A stretch of DNA of 64,000 bases from JBBROS01 sp963752225. GTDB lineage: Bacteria > Pseudomonadota > Alphaproteobacteria > Acetobacterales > Acetobacteraceae. A program made the position numbers and the translations under genes. Under the pieces are notes generated by a model. It was not told the origin of the DNA. It did no database searches and saw only the letters and a program-made list of their open reading frames with translations. Each line of letters starts with the position of its first letter. Within the stretch, counting starts at the first letter, position 1. Shown one piece after another: positions 10,001 through 17,445 of the stretch. The stretch covers positions 620,001-684,000 of the forward strand of contig CAVVXS010000007.1 in NCBI GenBank assembly GCA_963752225.1, read 5' to 3'.

Positions 10001-10104
10001 CGGCTCGACAAGCGGGCGGCGCCGCGTCGCCCGGCCGCACCGGCCGGCCGTTTCGGGGCCCCTCGAGGATCCCGGGGAGTTTGGGGCGGCATGCGGACGT
10101 TCAT
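7036..10104 (-). CDS. Large modular protein: N-terminal beta-rich repeats plus two GT2 glycosyltransferase domains
   Basis: Protein of 1022 residues. Residues about 45-430 hold roughly four beta-rich modules; two of them share the pattern V-x-G-x-x-G-W-A-x-x-x-x-D-P (GMRGWAIDPRD and FAGGWAVNMRDP). From about residue 450 a GT2 domain begins (TVSIVMPVYN, ELVCVDDGST, YIAFLDHDDVLEPDA), and from about 700 a second GT2 domain (VLIVIPTRNRVDLL, LFLNNDVEAREPGW, GGFDERFVIGFNDTDLC). The double GT2 layout is seen in enzymes that build O-antigen or rhamnan chains with alternating linkages. ATG at 10104 has GGGAGG six bases upstream. It is divergent from rfbB, so dTDP-rhamnose is a likely donor. I do not know a named family for the N-terminal modules; they may bind carbohydrate. 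Confidence 0.8.
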   Translation of the reverse strand: MNVRMPPQTPRDPRGAPKRPAGAAGRRGAARLSSRPAAPAPVARDVRLAGGAVTGLLPDGVPYELALIWNGALAGSATVLPSGAFRIPTPPGAVDGRFDVVEVATGRSILPAPGEIDVSSRITWLGWALRDRSIEGRFQVAAEPDGAPPPRHLLVQAWHDEALFFQAVAAAGEDGVHRFRGAVRLLVRLDQVVTLRPSIAGRELDQPLIFTADDLGATGHLDEVRVTGMRGWAIDPRDRSDRLLIECRLDGERFATVEAGTMRDDLLAHGLSDGRSSFEVPLPDGLDRTRPWRLQALLAGTETELIGSPMTLPPLPPVVGVFDAIEGPFAGGWAVNMRDPATPLALEAVCGGEVIGSGMANLYRGDVEATGMPTAWCGFRFLLDRPLVSLFDRDIIIRTAGSEHTIAGSPRQVSRNSNIVRHLTRAATLPGPTLQRLSRRMTRQTAATTVSIVMPVYNTKRAWLAEALNSVLGQWSANWELVCVDDGSTAPHVAELLHAASSHDARIRVLRLPANAGIAAATNAGIQAARGPYIAFLDHDDVLEPDAVHKLAVAAQQSGADLIYSDEAVTTEDVDNIVEVRARPAFSHDYYLSHPYFVHLVCVRTALARRLGGWDETLPISSDVDFVLRAVEAAGAIAHVPSVLYRWRTHAGSTGHAKLDQVTAAMIGILSRHLHRLGRAATVRPGFRYNEYRIDWPDDGGEVLIVIPTRNRVDLLKTCIDSIEATSPRERYRIVVIDHESTDPATLDYLRAISGRHAVMPYSGVFNYARMNNLAVATHGRDAAYLLFLNNDVEAREPGWIGRLRSLAGRPEVGAVGPLLLYGDDRVQHAGVLMGFSGAADHAMKFHAAYLGEGRHPGYNCNLTAVRDYSAVTAACVMIRGEVFRGVGGFDERFVIGFNDTDLCLRIVEAGFKVLYDGFTVLYHHESATRTQSKSVHHPEDDARLRMRWGRYLTGGGDPFYNPLLAPSGTDHTLRQDAGCKGRMGVRVMAGLAGSEHAAAPVRRQPRDSRKRIRAGSLTEAS

Positions 10105-10280
10105 GACACCTCCCTGATCATACGACTAGATGATTCCCGATCCGCCGCGTCCTCGCGCCGCCGAAACGACCCCCGTGCGGCCGAGCGAGCCGGTGCCGCG
10201 GCTTGTTCCTTCCTTGTTTGCAACCCGGCGCGATTGGCTTATCAAGCCCTTGGTCGGGGCGGGCTAAACCGGGGTTCATG
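10105..10280. promoter_or_regulatory. Divergent promoter region between the double GT gene and rfbB
   Basis: The 176 bp between two outward-reading starts must hold promoters for both polysaccharide units. On the plus strand TTGTTT (10214-10219) is followed after 17 bases by GCTTAT, a passable -35/-10 pair about 45 bp ahead of rfbB. No strong operator palindrome was noticed. The -35/-10 reading is a weak by-eye match. Confidence 0.35.
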
Positions 10281-11336
10281 ATGCGCATTCTGCTTACGGG
10301 AGGCTGTGGATTCATCGGTTCCGCAGTCGTCCGGCACATGATCCGGGCCACCGATCACCACGTGATCAACGTGGACAAGATGACCTACGCGGCCTCCCTC
10401 GACGCGCTCGAGGAGGCGGGTAGCCACCCGCGCCACCTGCACTTGAAGGCCGACATCACCGACGCCGACGCGATGCGGCAGATCTTCGCCACGCACCGGC
10501 CGGACGCCGTGATGCACCTGGCCGCCGAAAGCCACGTGGACCGCTCGATCGACGGGCCGGCCCCGTTCATCGGCACCAACGTCGTCGGCACCTTCGTGAT
10601 GCTCGACGCCGCGCGGGCATACTGGTCGGCGCTCGACCCGGCGGCCAAGGCCCGGTTCCGCTTCCACCACATCTCCACCGACGAGGTGTTCGGCGCGCTC
10701 GGGCCCAACGACCCGCCCTTCACGGAAGCGACTCCCTACGATCCGCGCAGCCCTTATTCGGCCAGCAAGGCGGCGTCCGACCACCTGGTGCGGGCCTGGT
10801 TCCACACCTACGGCCTGCCGGCGTTCGTGACCAACACCACCAACAACTATGGCCCGTGGCAATTCCCGGAGAAGTTGATCCCGTTGGTGACGCTGAACGC
10901 GATCGAGGGCAAGCCGCTGCCGGTTTACGGTGACGGCTCGAATCAGCGCGACTGGCTGTTCGTCGACGATCACGCCGAAGCGCTCACGTTGGCGGTGCAG
11001 CGGGCCGAGCCCGGCGCCACGCTGGCGATCGGCGCCCGGCAGCCGCGCACCAACCTGCAGGTGGTGCAGGCGATCTGCGCCACCCTCGACGAGTTGCGGC
11101 CCGACCCGGCCGGGCCGCGGGAGCGGCTGATCACCTTCGTCAACGACCGTCCCGGGCATGATTTCCGCTACGAGATCGACCCGGCGCGCACTACGGTCGC
11201 GCTGGGTTGGACCGCGCCGCACGATTTCAGCAAAGGCCTGCGCCGGACGGTGCAGTGGTATCTCGACCACGAACCGTGGTGGCGTGCGATCCGCGCCGGG
11301 CACTATGCCGGGCAGCGCCTCGGCACCGCGGCATAG
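10281..11336 (+). CDS. rfbB: dTDP-glucose 4,6-dehydratase
   Basis: Second step of dTDP-L-rhamnose synthesis, converting dTDP-glucose to dTDP-4-keto-6-deoxyglucose with bound NAD+. The N-terminus has the Rossmann motif TGGCGFIGS; the catalytic YxxxK is in SPYSASKAASDHLV, with the preceding HISTDEVFG block carrying the catalytic Thr-Asp-Glu. At 351 residues it has family length. Two adjacent ATG codons exist at 10278 and 10281; the second is better spaced from GGGG at 10271-10274. It is the first gene of an rfbB-A-C-D operon and ends 38 bp before rfbA. The longer open frame upstream is not family-like. Confidence 0.96.
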   Translation: MRILLTGGCGFIGSAVVRHMIRATDHHVINVDKMTYAASLDALEEAGSHPRHLHLKADITDADAMRQIFATHRPDAVMHLAAESHVDRSIDGPAPFIGTNVVGTFVMLDAARAYWSALDPAAKARFRFHHISTDEVFGALGPNDPPFTEATPYDPRSPYSASKAASDHLVRAWFHTYGLPAFVTNTTNNYGPWQFPEKLIPLVTLNAIEGKPLPVYGDGSNQRDWLFVDDHAEALTLAVQRAEPGATLAIGARQPRTNLQVVQAICATLDELRPDPAGPRERLITFVNDRPGHDFRYEIDPARTTVALGWTAPHDFSKGLRRTVQWYLDHEPWWRAIRAGHYAGQRLGTAA

Positions 11337-11374
11337 CCGATGCTGCCCGGTTCGATCGACATGAGGAGGGGGCT

Positions 11375-12250
11375 GTGAAAGGCATCCTTCTCGCCGGCGG
11401 CAGCGGCACCCGCCTGCATCCCATCACGCTCGGCAGCAGCAAGCAGCTGCTCCCGGTCTACGACAAGCCGATGATCTATTACCCTCTGTCGGTGCTGATG
11501 CTGGCCGGCATCCGCGACATCATGGTCATCTCCACGCCTGAGGACCTGCCGCAATTCCGCCGCCTGCTCGGCGCCGGCGAGCGGTTCGGCGTCAGCTTCA
11601 CCTATGCCGAGCAGCCCAAGCCGGAGGGCCTGGCCCAGGCATTCCACATCGGCGAGGACTGGATTGCGGGGCAACCCTGCGCGCTGGCACTCGGCGACAA
11701 CCTGATATTCGGCGACCATCTCGGCGTGCTGCTGCGCACTGCTGCGGCCCGGCCGGAGGGGGCGACCGTGTTCGCCTACCAGGTGCGCGACCCGGAGCGC
11801 TACGGCGTGGTCACGTTCGATCAGTCCGGCCGGGCGCTGGAGATCGTCGAGAAGCCGGCCGCGCCTAAAAGCAACTGGGCGGTCACCGGCCTCTACTTCT
11901 ACGACGCGCATGTGACGGAGTATGCCCGCCGGGTGACCCCGTCGGCGCGCGGCGAGCTCGAAATCACCGAGCTGAACCAGATCTATCTCGAGCACGGCAC
12001 GCTGAACGTGGAGCGGCTCGGCCGGGGCTGCGCCTGGCTCGACGCCGGCATGCCCGACAGCCTGCTGCAGGCCGCGACGTTCGTGCAGACGATCCAGGAC
12101 CGGCAGGGGATGCTGGTCGGCTGCCCCGAAGAGGTGGCGTTCCGCATGGGCTTCATCGACGCCGCGGTATTACGCGAAGGCGCCCGGAAGTTGTCGAAGA
12201 CCACGCTGGGCCGGCTGCTGCTGGAACTGGCTGATGGGATCCACGCATGA
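11375..12250 (+). CDS. rfbA: Glucose-1-phosphate thymidylyltransferase
   Basis: First enzyme of dTDP-L-rhamnose synthesis: dTTP plus glucose 1-phosphate gives dTDP-glucose. The nucleotide-binding signature GGSGTRLHPIT stands at the N-terminus, followed by SKQLLPVYDKPMIYYP, the metal and sugar block ALALGDNLIFG, and WAVTGLYFYD, all characteristic of RmlA. GTG at 11375 is chosen because GAGGAGGG (11363-11370) sits just upstream and it gives 291 residues, the family norm; the 56 further in-frame codons upstream overlap rfbB. Its end overlaps rfbC by ATGA at 12247-12250, indicating translational coupling. Confidence 0.96.
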   Translation: MKGILLAGGSGTRLHPITLGSSKQLLPVYDKPMIYYPLSVLMLAGIRDIMVISTPEDLPQFRRLLGAGERFGVSFTYAEQPKPEGLAQAFHIGEDWIAGQPCALALGDNLIFGDHLGVLLRTAAARPEGATVFAYQVRDPERYGVVTFDQSGRALEIVEKPAAPKSNWAVTGLYFYDAHVTEYARRVTPSARGELEITELNQIYLEHGTLNVERLGRGCAWLDAGMPDSLLQAATFVQTIQDRQGMLVGCPEEVAFRMGFIDAAVLREGARKLSKTTLGRLLLELADGIHA

Positions 12251-12804
12251 AGGTCGAGCGTCTCGATGTCCCCGACGTGATCCTCGTCAGCCCGCCGCGC
12301 TTCGCCGACAGCCGAGGGTTTTTCTCCGAAGTGTTCAACGCCGAGCGGTTTGCCGCCGCCGGCATCGATGGCCCGTTCGTGCAAGACAACCAGAGCCTGT
12401 CGCGCGATCGCGGGGTGATCCGCGGGCTGCACTGCCAGGTGGCACCGCATCCGCAAGGCAAGCTGGTGCGCGTGGTGCGCGGCGCGATCTGGGACGTCGC
12501 GGTCGACGCGCGCGAGGGTTCGCCGACCTATGGGAGGTGGGCCGCGGCCGAGTTGTCGGCAGAGAATTGGTCGCAGCTCTGGATCCCGCCCGGCTTCCTG
12601 CATGGGTTCTGCACGCTCGAGCCCGATACCGAGGTGCTGTACAAAGTCACCGACCGTTACAGCCGGGAAAGCGAGCGTGGCGTGATCTGGAACGACCCCG
12701 ATCTTGCCTTGCCATGGCCGGTCGGCCCCGCGGACGCGGTGCTGTCGGAGAAGGATGCGGTGCTGCCGCGGTTCCGCGACTCGCACGGACTGTTCAGCCG
12801 GTGA
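12247..12804 (+). CDS. rfbC: dTDP-4-dehydrorhamnose 3,5-epimerase
   Basis: Third enzyme of the rhamnose pathway, a cupin-fold epimerase of 185 residues acting at C3 and C5 of the 4-keto sugar. Visible family blocks: DSRGFFSEVFNAERF, QDNQSLSRDRGVIRGLHCQ (with the catalytic His), KLVRVVRGAIWDVAVD with the catalytic Asp, and IPPGFLHGFCTLEPDTEVLYKVTDRYS. Coupled to rfbA through ATGA and to rfbD through GTGA at 12801-12804. Order B-A-C-D is complete, so the organism can be expected to make dTDP-L-rhamnose for the neighbouring glycosyltransferases. Confidence 0.96.
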   Translation: MKVERLDVPDVILVSPPRFADSRGFFSEVFNAERFAAAGIDGPFVQDNQSLSRDRGVIRGLHCQVAPHPQGKLVRVVRGAIWDVAVDAREGSPTYGRWAAAELSAENWSQLWIPPGFLHGFCTLEPDTEVLYKVTDRYSRESERGVIWNDPDLALPWPVGPADAVLSEKDAVLPRFRDSHGLFSR

Positions 12805-13712
12805 CGATCCTCGTCACCGGCGGCGCCGGGCAGTTGGCGACTGCGTTGGCGCAGGAAGGCGGCGAGCGCGTCCGCCGCATCGGCCGGCCCGCGTTCGACT
12901 TCGACCGGCTCGAGACGGTTGCCGCCGCGTTCGCGGCCGGCACGCCGTCGATGGTGATCAACACCGCGGCCTGGACCAACGTCGACGCGGCCGAGACGGA
13001 GCCGGACGCAGCAATGCGCGCCAATCGCGATGGGCCGGAGGTGCTGGCCCGGCTGTGCGAGGACGCCGGCATTCCACTGATCCATGTGTCGACCGATTAC
13101 GTGTTCGCGGGCGACAAGGGCGAACCCTATGTCGAGGAGGACGCGACCCGTCCGGTCGGCACCTACGGCGTGACCAAGCTCGCCGGCGAGCAGGCGGTCC
13201 TGGGGGCGTGCCGGCGCGCGATCGTGCTGCGGACATCATGGGTTTATTCGGCCGCAGGCAAGAACTTCGTGCGCTCGATGCTGGCGGCGGCGCAGCGGAT
13301 GGACCGGTTGCGCGTGGTCGACGATCAGCGGGGCTGTCCGACGTCGGCCCGCGATCTCGCGGTTGCCCTGCTGGGCGTGGCCGACCATCTGCAGGCGGGG
13401 TGGCGGGACGAGTACGCCGGCGTGCTGCACGCGGCGGGGAGCGGAGCCGCGACCTGGTTCGGCCTGGCCGAACGGGTGTTCGCCCTGGCGGGCCGGTATG
13501 GCCACAAAATCCCGTTGCTGGATGCGATCCGGACCGCCGATTGGCCGACCCCGGTCACGCGCCCCGCCGATAGCCGGCTCGATTGCGGCCGGCTAGCCCG
13601 GGTATTCGGCCAACGCCTGCCGGATTGGCGGGACGGCGTCGGGCGGGCGGTGGACGAACTGCTCGGCAGCGGGCAGGTGGCCGGGCAACCGTCCAAGCAG
13701 GCAGCGGGCTGA
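12801..13712 (+). CDS. rfbD: dTDP-4-dehydrorhamnose reductase
   Basis: Last step of dTDP-L-rhamnose synthesis, NAD(P)H-dependent reduction of the 4-keto group. The 303-residue protein starts TILVTGGAGQLATAL (dinucleotide motif GGxGQL typical of RmlD), then has IHVSTDYVFAGDKGEPYVEEDATRP-like family text and the catalytic YxxxK as YGVTKLAGE. GTG at 12801 overlaps the rfbC stop, and the 189 in-frame codons upstream belong to other genes' frames. It ends nine bases before the next glycosyltransferase gene, so that gene is probably in the same transcript. Confidence 0.95.
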   Translation: MTILVTGGAGQLATALAQEGGERVRRIGRPAFDFDRLETVAAAFAAGTPSMVINTAAWTNVDAAETEPDAAMRANRDGPEVLARLCEDAGIPLIHVSTDYVFAGDKGEPYVEEDATRPVGTYGVTKLAGEQAVLGACRRAIVLRTSWVYSAAGKNFVRSMLAAAQRMDRLRVVDDQRGCPTSARDLAVALLGVADHLQAGWRDEYAGVLHAAGSGAATWFGLAERVFALAGRYGHKIPLLDAIRTADWPTPVTRPADSRLDCGRLARVFGQRLPDWRDGVGRAVDELLGSGQVAGQPSKQAAG

Positions 13713-13721
13713 CCGGGGGGC

Positions 13722-14648
13722 ATGCGGCCGCCACTCCCGCCGGATACCGTCGCCATCGTGCTGTCGACCTTCAACGGCGCGGCTTACCTGCCGGCCCAAC
13801 TCGACAGCTTTCTCGGGCAACAGGGCGTGGCGTGGGTGCTGTTCTGGCGCGACGACGGGTCCAACGACGCGACGGTCGAGGTGATGGAGGCCTTCGCGTC
13901 CGGGCCCGGCGCCGGGCGCTGCCGGCGTGTGGACGAGGCCGGGCATATGGGCGTGACCACCAGCTATCTGGTGCTGCTGCGCGCCGCAGTGGCGGCCGGC
14001 GCCCGCACGGTGGCATATGCCGACCAGGACGACGTTTGGTTGCCGCATAAGCTGGCCCGCAGCCTCGCGCAACTCGGTCCCGAGCCGACGCCCGGCCTGT
14101 ATTGCAGCCGGCAGGTGCTGGTCGACACCGCGCTGCGGCGGATCTGCGACTCCGCGCATGTGCGGGTGCGGCCCGGCTTTGGCCCGGCGTTGACCCAGAA
14201 CATCGCGACCGGATGCACGGTCGTGCTCAACCACGCCGCCGCAGTCCTAGTGGCCGGCAGCCGGGCGCCGTCGTCGAGCTTGCACGATTGGTGGAGCTAC
14301 CTCGTGGTATCGGCGGCCGGCGGGCGCATCGTCGCCGATGACCAACCGACAGTGCTGTATCGCCAGCACGCCGGCAACGCCGTCGGCGCGCCACCGTCGA
14401 ACCGCCGGCGCGCGGTCGCAGCGTTGCGGCGCGGTCCCGGCGCATTCATGGCGGTGTTCCGCGACCACGTCGCCGCCTTGCAAGCGCAGCCCGGCCTGTT
14501 GTCACCGGAGTCGCGGCGAACCCTCGACGCGGTTCGCAGCGGCCTCGCGGGCGGAACGCTGCGCCGGCTGCGCACCTTCGGCTACGGCCTGCGCCGGCAG
14601 CGCTGGGCGGAGACGGCCATGTTTCGCTGGTGGTTCCTGGTCGACTGA
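13722..14648 (+). CDS. GT2 family glycosyltransferase (rhamnosyltransferase-like)
   Basis: Predicted 308-residue GT-A enzyme. The N-terminus VAIVLSTFNGAAYLPAQLDSF, the FWRDDGSNDAT block and the ADQDDVWLPHKL motif (metal-binding DxDD) are typical of the rhamnosyltransferase branch of GT2, and HDWWSYLVVSAAGGRIVADD matches the acceptor half. It starts nine bases after rfbD, so it most likely uses the dTDP-rhamnose made by the operon. ATG at 13722 follows GGGGGG directly, with CCGGGGGGC as the only upstream purine tract. Acceptor unknown. It is convergent with fliP, 55 bp away. Confidence 0.82.
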   Translation: MRPPLPPDTVAIVLSTFNGAAYLPAQLDSFLGQQGVAWVLFWRDDGSNDATVEVMEAFASGPGAGRCRRVDEAGHMGVTTSYLVLLRAAVAAGARTVAYADQDDVWLPHKLARSLAQLGPEPTPGLYCSRQVLVDTALRRICDSAHVRVRPGFGPALTQNIATGCTVVLNHAAAVLVAGSRAPSSSLHDWWSYLVVSAAGGRIVADDQPTVLYRQHAGNAVGAPPSNRRRAVAALRRGPGAFMAVFRDHVAALQAQPGLLSPESRRTLDAVRSGLAGGTLRRLRTFGYGLRRQRWAETAMFRWWFLVD

Positions 14649-14703
14649 GCGCTCCACACGCGCCGGCCGGCGGCCTGCATGCCTGGGGTCTGGCCCGCGG
14701 CCG

Positions 14704-15468
14704 TCATGAGCCCACGAAGCCTTGGACGAGGCTGCCGGAGATTAGCCGCCACCCGTCGATCATGACGAAGAAGATGAGCTTGAACGGCAGCGACACGGCT
14801 CCGGGCGGCAGCATCATCATGCCGAGCGACATCAGGACGCTGCCGACCACGAGGTCGATGACAAGGAATGGCAGGTAGATCAGGAAGCCCATCTCGAATG
14901 CCCGGCGCAGCTCACCGACCATGAAGGCGGGGATCAAGGCCCGCCACGAGGCTTGGGCCGGGCTGTCGGGCGGGGCGATGGCGCCGAGATCGTTGAACAG
15001 CTGTAGGTCGGCGCCGCGCACGTTGGCGCTCATGAAGCGGTGGAACGGCTCGGCCGTGCGGCGCAGTCCCTCCATCTCGGTGGTCTGGCCCGCGCTCATC
15101 GGCACGACCCCGTTCTGCCAGGCGTCCTCGAGCGTCGGCTGCATGACGAAGAAGGTCAGGAACATCGCCAAGCCGATCAGCACGGTGTTGGGCGGCGTGC
15201 CCTGCGCGCCGATCGCCCCGCGCAGCAGCGAGAGGACGATGACGATCCGGGTGAACGCGGTGCTCATCACCAGCAGGCTCGGCGCCAGCGAGACGACGGT
15301 GACGAGTGCGGTGAGCTGCACGAGGCGGCTCGTTGCCCCGGCCTGGCCGGCCGCGCCGATATCCAGCGTCACGGATTGCGCATGGCCCAATTCGGGCCAG
15401 GCGAGTGCCGCGAGAACCACGATCGCGGGAAGCAGAAGCCGGGCGATCCCGGACCGGCGCGCGGTCAC
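14704..15468 (-). CDS. fliP: Flagellar type III export gate protein FliP
   Basis: Core subunit of the flagellar export gate in the inner membrane. The 254-residue protein has an N-terminal signal sequence ending GHAQ, then the family blocks VMSTAFTRIVIVLSLLRGAIG, FLTFFVMQPTL, and the C-terminal PFLVIDLVVGSVLMSLGMMMLPP, all diagnostic of FliP. GTG at 15468 overlaps the expected fliO stop (TGA at 15465-15467) as GTGA. No fliQ, fliR or flhA follows in the window; the gene after it is convergent, so the flagellar block here is only a fragment of the full set. Confidence 0.96.
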   Translation of the reverse strand: MTARRSGIARLLLPAIVVLAALAWPELGHAQSVTLDIGAAGQAGATSRLVQLTALVTVVSLAPSLLVMSTAFTRIVIVLSLLRGAIGAQGTPPNTVLIGLAMFLTFFVMQPTLEDAWQNGVVPMSAGQTTEMEGLRRTAEPFHRFMSANVRGADLQLFNDLGAIAPPDSPAQASWRALIPAFMVGELRRAFEMGFLIYLPFLVIDLVVGSVLMSLGMMMLPPGAVSLPFKLIFFVMIDGWRLISGSLVQGFVGS

Positions 15469-15730
15469 GGTGCGTCCTGGGCGGCAGCCAGCCGATCACA
15501 TCCTGGTCGGCGCTGCCGAGCAGCAGCAGCACGTCCCGGCCATCGCAGCGGACGATGCAGAGCCGCCGGGTCCGATCGAGGCTCAACACGTCCTGGACCG
15601 ACAGCCGCTGGCCGGACCCGGTCTTCAGCAGGCCGGTCAGCCGTGCCGCGCGGCCTGCAAGCACGGCCAGCGCGAGCACGCCGGCAAGTGCCGCCACGAT
15701 GGGAAGCAGGTTGGGGATCGCGTTTTGCAT
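15465..15730 (-). CDS. fliO: Flagellar biosynthesis protein FliO, apparent frameshift near the 3' end
   Basis: Small bitopic protein that assists FliP assembly. ATG at 15730 gives one membrane helix (LLPIVAALAGVLALAVLAG) followed by the FliO domain SVQDVLSLDRTRRLCIVRCDGRDVLLLLG. The frame then continues 180 codons into nonsense text antiphase to fliP. Adding one base in the C/G run near 15480-15483 would end the protein as GWLPAQDAP followed by TGA that overlaps the fliP start, giving 88 residues. This is a reconstruction: the one-base loss is inferred from the clean overlap it restores, and could be a sequencing error. Without it FliO would be 272 residues and overlap most of fliP. Confidence 0.75.
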
Positions 15731-15755
15731 GGAGCTGCCTTTTGCCGTTGGGTGG

Positions 15756-16025
15756 TCATTTCGAGTTGGCTTCGAGCAGGGCCATCAGGCTGGCAACGTC
15801 TTGTTCCAGCGCAACGAGGGTCGGCTTGAGCGCCATCGCTTCGGTCGGGTCGAGGTCGAGCATCTGGGCGCACAGCAGCCCCGCCAGCCCGTCCACGCCG
15901 TTGAGGTCGATGTCGCGGCCCGTGCTCGCCAAGCCGGTTGCGACCGCGACCGCGGCGGCAAGCCGGCGCACCGAGCTGCCAGCGGCGCTCGACATCGGAT
16001 CTGGCGTCGGGATGGCGGTCTGCAT
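15756..16025 (-). CDS. Hypothetical protein upstream of fliO
   Basis: Open frame of 89 residues from ATG at 16025 (a second ATG at 16037 adds four). Low complexity alanine-rich N-terminal half, then a leucine-rich amphipathic segment (LAGLLCAQMLDLDPTEAMALKPTLVALEQDVASL would form one or two helices; residue runs are shown only in part elsewhere). No signal peptide, membrane helix or known motif was recognised. It precedes fliO by 25 bp in the same direction, so it may be a small flagellar accessory or chaperone-like protein, but that rests on position alone. Confidence 0.5.
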   Translation of the reverse strand: MQTAIPTPDPMSSAAGSSVRRLAAAVAVATGLASTGRDIDLNGVDGLAGLLCAQMLDLDPTEAMALKPTLVALEQDVASLMALLEANSK

Positions 16026-16039
16026 AACCGCCAGCATCG

Positions 16040-16064
16040 GGGGGAAAGGTTAATTTCCCCCTAA
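16040..16064. promoter_or_regulatory. Hairpin and CtrA-like box upstream of the fli genes
   Basis: GGGGGAAA (16040-16047) and TTTCCCCC (16054-16061) form a perfect eight-base inverted repeat with a six-base loop, between the end of the ubiH-like gene and the hypothetical-fliO-fliP unit, all on the minus strand. Overlapping it, TTAA (16050-16053), seven bases, then CTAA (16061-16064) matches the CtrA consensus TTAA-N7-TTAA with one mismatch. It may be a terminator for the upstream gene, a CtrA site for the flagellar genes, or both; it is a by-eye match. Confidence 0.4.
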
Positions 16065-16098
16065 GGGGAGGCGCCGTTCGCGCCTTTGGCCGGCGGTT

Positions 16099-17319
16099 TC
16101 AGGCGCCCATGGCGGCGCGCATGAAGGCGCGCTTGAGGAACGGCATCCCGTCGACGGCGGCAATGCCCATGTCGCGCGCAGCGCGCAGCAACAGGTTGTC
16201 GGTGCTGAACAGCCGATCCAGCACGTCGGTCGCGGCCAGCATCGTGAGGTTCGCCGGACGGCGCCGGGCCTGGTAGGCGGCGAGCAGCGGCTCGCCACCG
16301 ATGTCCTCGCCCCGCTCCAGCCCGCGCAGCACGAGGTCCGACAGCGCGAGCACGTCGCGGAACCCGAGGTTGAGACCCTGGCCGGCGATGGGATGGATGC
16401 CGTGGGCGGCGTCGCCGACGAGGGCTAGCCGCGTATCGACGTAGCGCTGCGCATGCAGCGCGCCGAGCGGATACACCCAGCGCCGTCCAACCAGCTCGAT
16501 TGCACCGAGATGCGGACCGAGCCGACGGGCGACCTCGCGCGTGAAGCGGTCCGCGTCCATCGCGGCAATCCGGTCGGCAGTCGCGGCCCGTTCGGTCCAG
16601 ACGATCGCGGACACGTTCTGCCCGGCCTCGGTGGCCGCCATCGGCAACTGGGCGAACGGGCCGGCCGGCAGGAAGTGCTCGAGCGCCACGCCGTGATGCG
16701 GCCGCTCGTGCGTGACGGCGCAGACGATGCCGCGCTGGTTGTAGGCGGCGCGGGTCACCTTGATACCGGCCTCGTCCCGCAACCGCGACGTGCGCCCTTC
16801 GGCGGCCACGACCAGCCGTGCCGCGATCGGGGGGTGGCCCGGCACCGTCACCTCGGCGCCGGCGCTGCTGCGGGACACGGTGGCCTCAGCCGGCGCGATC
16901 AGCCGCAGGTTGGGGTGGCGGTTCAGCGTGGCGTTGAGTGCCACGCGCAGGCTGCGCGCTTCCACCATCCAGCCGAACGGCGTCGGGTCGGCGCCGTCGC
17001 GGCGCGCCTCCGTATGGTCGAAATGCAAGTGCAGGCGCGAGGCGGCGCGTCCGACGCGGCCGTCGGACACCCGAATGTCGAGAATTGGCCCCGGCGTTTG
17101 CGGCAAGGCGGCCCACAAGCCGGCCGCTTCCAGCAAGGTCCGCGAACCGGCCGCGACCGCATAGGCGCGGCCGTCGAAGTCCGGGTGCTCCATCGGCGGC
17201 AACGGAGCACGGTCGATGACCGCGACCCGCGCCCCGCCGGCCGCGAGACGGCACGCGAGGGTGCCGCCGACCGGTCCGGCGCCGACCACGCAAACGTCCA
17301 CCTCAACCGAATTTCCCAA
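16099..17319 (-). CDS. ubiH: UbiH/UbiF/VisC/COQ6-family FAD-dependent hydroxylase
   Basis: Flavoprotein monooxygenase of about 406 residues, probably hydroxylating the aromatic ring of a ubiquinone precursor. The N-terminal FAD motif is VDVCVVGAGPVGGTLACRLA; the second FAD block GDAAHGIHPIAGQGLNLGFRD near residue 300 is the UbiH-family signature. No ATG stands at a family-like position; TTG at 17319 with GGAG seven bases upstream is the best start, while the frame itself is open 44 codons further into the promoter region. Divergent from glnK. Which ring carbon it hydroxylates (UbiH, UbiF, UbiL roles) cannot be decided here, so the symbol is a family label. Confidence 0.82.
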   Translation of the reverse strand: MGNSVEVDVCVVGAGPVGGTLACRLAAGGARVAVIDRAPLPPMEHPDFDGRAYAVAAGSRTLLEAAGLWAALPQTPGPILDIRVSDGRVGRAASRLHLHFDHTEARRDGADPTPFGWMVEARSLRVALNATLNRHPNLRLIAPAEATVSRSSAGAEVTVPGHPPIAARLVVAAEGRTSRLRDEAGIKVTRAAYNQRGIVCAVTHERPHHGVALEHFLPAGPFAQLPMAATEAGQNVSAIVWTERAATADRIAAMDADRFTREVARRLGPHLGAIELVGRRWVYPLGALHAQRYVDTRLALVGDAAHGIHPIAGQGLNLGFRDVLALSDLVLRGLERGEDIGGEPLLAAYQARRRPANLTMLAATDVLDRLFSTDNLLLRAARDMGIAAVDGMPFLKRAFMRAAMGA

Positions 17320-17445
17320 GATCCATCTCCATTGCCCGCTTTTTAGGCACGGCAGTTCGGTGTTCAAGGTTACGACCGTAGCAGCCGGCTGCCTACGGCG
17401 TGGGCGCGGCGCGCGGCGAAACCGTATCGAGCCATCCACCAAGGG

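Noticed and set aside
7189..10281. 1030-codon plus-strand open frame opposite the double glycosyltransferase
   Set aside because: No recognisable domain; the minus strand carries two clear GT2 domains with a good ribosome site.
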